A stretch of 64,000 bases of DNA from Palaemon carinicauda (lineage: Eukaryota > Arthropoda > Malacostraca > Decapoda > Palaemonidae), in assembly GCF_036898095.1 (NCBI RefSeq), contig NC_090730.1:25625033-25689032 (forward strand), in the 5' to 3' direction. Both the position numbers and the translations under genes were made by a program. Every line of letters begins with the position of its first letter. The stretch's first letter is position 1. Below, one piece after another: positions 59,630 through 64,000 of this stretch. The notes under the pieces are model-generated. The model did not search any database and was not told the origin of the DNA. It worked only from the letters and a program-made list of their open reading frames with translations.

Positions 59630-61055
59630 TGCACTAACCTTTGACAAGTGCGTAACCAGCGTGCGTAGACCTTTGCGAGTGCGTAACCAGCGTGCGTAGA
59701 CATTCGCGAGTGCGTAACCAGCGTGCGTAGACATTCGCGAGTGCGTAACCAGCGTGCGTAGACATTCGCGAGTGCGTAACCAGCGTGCGTAGACATTCGC
59801 GAGTGCGTAACCAGCGTGCGTAGACATTCGCGAGTGCGTAACCAGCGTGCGTAGACATTCGCGAGTGCGTAACCAGCGTGCGTAGACATTCGCGAGTGCG
59901 TAACCAGCGTGCGTAGACATTCGCGAGTGCGTAACCAGCGTGCGTAGACATTCGCGAGTGCGTAACCAGCGTGCGTAGACATTCGCGAGTGCGTAACCAG
60001 CGTGCGTAGACATTCGCGAGTGCGTAACCAGCGTGCGTAGACATTCGCGAGTGCGTAACCAAAATCACCAACCATTCACGAGTGACTAACCAAAGTCACC
60101 AACCATTCACGAGTGACTAACCAAAGTCACCAACCATTCACGAGTGCGTAACCAAAGTCACCAACCATTCACGAGTGCGTAACCAAAGTCACCAACCATT
60201 CACGAGTGCGTAACCAAAGTCACCAACCATTCACGAGTGCGTAACCAAAGTCACCAACCATTCACGAGTGCGTAAGCAGAGTCACCAACCATTCACGAGT
60301 GCGTAAGCAGAGTCACCAACCATTCACGAGTGCGTAAGCAGAGTCACCAACCATTCACGAGTGCGTAACCAGAGTCACCAACCATTCACAAGTGCGTAAC
60401 CAGTCACCAAACATTCACAAGTGCGTAACCAGTCACCAAACATTCACAAGTGTGTAACCAGAGTCACCAAACATTCACAAGTGTGTAACCAGAGTCACCA
60501 AACATTCACAAGTGTGTAACCAGAGTCACCAAACATTCACAAGTGTGTAACCAGAGTCACCAAACATTCACAAGTGTGTAACCAGAGTCACCAAACATTC
60601 ACAAGTGTGTAACCAGAGTCACCAAACATTCACAAGTGTGTAACCAGAGTCACCAAACATTCACAAGTGTGTAACCAGAGTCACCAAACATTCACAAGTG
60701 TGTAACCAGAGTCACCAAACATTCACAAGTGTGTAACCAGAGTCACCAAACATTCACAAGTGTGTAACCAAAGTCACCAAACATTCACAAGTGTGTAACC
60801 AAAGTCACCAAACATTCACAAGTGTGTAACCAAAGTCACCAAACATTCACAAGTGTGTAACCAAAGTCACCAAACATTCACAAGTGTGTAACCAAAGTCA
60901 CCAAACATTCACAAGTGTGTAACCAAAGTCACCAAACATTCACAAGTGTGTAACCAAAGTCACTAAACATTCACAAGTGTGTAACAAAAGTCACTAAACA
61001 TTCACAGAGGTGTAACAACGTATTCAAAGTCACTATACATGCACGTGTAACTAAA
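59630..61055. repeat. 31-bp minisatellite array, right arm
   Basis: About 46 units in three blocks. 59645-60060 is GC-rich with GCGAGTGCGTAACCAGCGTG and almost perfect. 60060-60400 has CACGAGTGCGTAACCAAAGT. 60400-61000 has CACAAGTGTGTAACCAGAGT, later AACCAAAGT. The last type is the exact reverse complement family of the left-arm array. Long frames over it are artefacts of the repeat. Confidence 0.96.
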
Positions 61056-61638
61056 GTAACAATTCGCTTAAGTGCGTGTTCAGTTCATCACCCAATGTCA
61101 TTTTAGTAATGTATTTATATAAAATTATTTTCCTCTAAGAAAACCGATGTACATAAGTTTAAAGGCCAAAGTGTGCGTGTGCATTTGGAATGTGGAGATT
61201 TAATTTAGTTGAAGTTCGAATCTGACTACTTTTGTCTTCATAACTTTCTGATATCTTAAAAAGTGTAGCAGCAGTAGTATGAAATAAGTCCAAGTAATTA
61301 TTAAAAAGTGCACAGAAGCATAATTGATTTAGATTAATAGATAAAATGTGAACGTTTGACTTTTCCATATAAAGATCAAAACCTCTAAACATAAAAAAAA
61401 AACTTTCAAAACGTTTAGACGTCACTACACACTTATTCAAAATATATACGCTTTTTTTTAAACAAAATAAGAACATCAAAACTGCGACGGAAAACCAGTC
61501 AAAATTACGATTCAAAATCACTGGGAAAAGTTGAGAACAGACTTCAACCATATTTTGAATTTCTATTACATAACTGCTGCAAATAAAAAGGCCAAAATAA
61601 CCAGTAGTCGGCTACGCAAAATTTACAAACTGAATTGG

Positions 61639-61675
<37 letters not shown>

Positions 61676-62186
61676 CGACTTCAGTTTTATTGGCTATCCA
61701 ATAGATTTCAATTCCAAAAACCCACTACAGCAATGAATAATTAGGAGCACTTGTACGAGAAGTTTTCCGCTATGTTGTCCTACAACGAACTTTTCCGATT
61801 ACAGTTTCACGGGATATACGAAAAGCTTCAAAATAGAATACTCAATTTCAAAACCTTAATTTGTTTGAAGTTTTATTGCTTCGCATGGAAAAGTACTCAA
61901 CCAGAAATCTCAAGGCAAAGCCAAGTTAGGCAGTCAAAGAAACCTTGAAAACTGCATACGAGAACATTTGTACCAGATAAAAGGACACCATATCCAATTT
62001 CAAATATGGAAGCCTCGCTAACGAAATTATGAATCGTGTAAAAGGGATGGAATTTGGACAGTTTAACACGGCGATGTCAGCATAAATATAAAATTTTCAA
62101 CACCAGTACTTTAATCTCAAAGAGTGTAATGCTTGGAATATGAGGACGAAACTCAAAGAAAGTAAAAGTTCTTAATAACTACTTAC
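61056..62186. other. First-intron sequence of the right copy
   Basis: Aligns in reverse complement with 13.3-14.45 kb. Contains a 35-base poly-A (61639-61673). The 130-codon frame at 61159-61551 has no left-arm conservation noted. Confidence 0.5.
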
Positions 62187-62390
62187 GTATAATACCCTCG
62201 AATGACGTTCATTCCCGCACGCCAGCTAAATGAATGGCTCTGAATAGTCTGAAGGTTCATAATGTAGAATTTTGAAAATCAAGGAGGCAAAACTCCTTGT
62301 TCTGTCTTCCTTGAGAGACAGGTGGCTCCATCTGTATTTGGTCTTTATGACTATTATTGCTTATGCAAATCCAAATCCTAACTTCTTTTT
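62187..62390 (-). ncRNA. Exon 1 candidate, right copy
   Basis: Ends at a GTAAGTAG donor on the minus strand and aligns along its length with 13090-13295. One shared frame is interrupted by a stop where the left copy reads through. Confidence 0.35.
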
Positions 62391-62415
62391 TTTATGAAAT
62401 TGTTCATAAGAAGCT

Positions 62416-62424
62416 ATTTTATAG
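62416..62424 (-). promoter_or_regulatory. TATA box candidate, right-arm gene
   Basis: Minus strand CTATAAAAT in the context TTCAGTATCTATAAAA, the same context as the left copy. Confidence 0.45.

Positions 62425-64000
<1,576 letters not shown>

Larger units (their letters stand above)
54345..62424 (-). ncRNA. Putative spliced non-coding gene, right copy
   Basis: Mirror of the left unit: TATA box at 62416-62424, exon 1 with donor at 62186, possible micro-exon near 59504, exon 56612-56696, terminal exon 54449 to about 54345 with AATAAA. The two genes would converge. Only splice-site conservation and order support it. No reading frame is shared with the left copy over its length. Confidence 0.35.

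Noticed and set aside
59588..60075. Three overlapping frames of 141-149 codons
   Set aside because: All lie on the perfect 31-bp repeat and encode the same cyclic peptide in different phases. Not genes.

Overview
The window looks like intergenic or intronic DNA from an arthropod, most likely a decapod crustacean. It is AT-rich and heavy in (TC)n, (TA)n and (AAT)n microsatellites and in minisatellite arrays. It carries a BEL/Pao LTR retrotransposon, a DIRS-like tyrosine-recombinase retrotransposon and several decayed LINEs. No conserved cellular protein gene could be recognised. The host assignment is an inference from element types and repeat style, not from a marker gene.

Layout. 1-11 kb: old debris, including three relics of an uncharacterised repeat-associated protein family (EEADTR / VVVLSNDTD motifs), a (TA)n tract and an RTE-like LINE tail. 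11.4-36.1 kb: the left arm of a large diverged inverted duplication. It holds a Penelope-like RT relic, a TATA-type promoter with a first exon candidate, a 4 kb array of about 31-bp repeats grading into 29-bp repeats, non-coding exon-like units repeated in tandem, and 60-bp and 36-bp minisatellites. A BEL/Pao element (18509-26697) sits inside the 29-bp array with a 5-bp target duplication and nearly identical LTRs. 36.79-44.90 kb: a nearly complete DIRS-like element on the minus strand, with inverted terminal repeats, an internal complementary region that matches its circle junction, a gag-like ORF1, RT-RNase H, and a tyrosine recombinase broken by one extra base. 44.9-47.1 kb: a further block on the minus strand that shares a stretch with both arms. 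47.5-52.4 kb: microsatellites, a LINE interrupted by a MULE-like non-autonomous element, and a second LINE remnant on the minus strand. 54.3-64 kb: the right arm, the reverse complement of the left, with its own 31-bp array, exon candidates and TATA box.

How it fits together. The two arms have the same order (PLE relic, microsatellite, TATA box and exon 1, intron with 31-bp array, later exon with matching splice sites, terminal exon with AATAAA), facing each other. The simplest reading is a pair of convergent, spliced, probably non-coding genes made by an inverted duplication, whose first introns hold expanding satellite arrays and later took up mobile elements. The BEL and DIRS elements are the only long open coding sequences. 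Both look young, but each has one visible defect in a catalytic gene: YMDN in place of YxDD in the BEL reverse transcriptase, and a frameshift in the DIRS recombinase.
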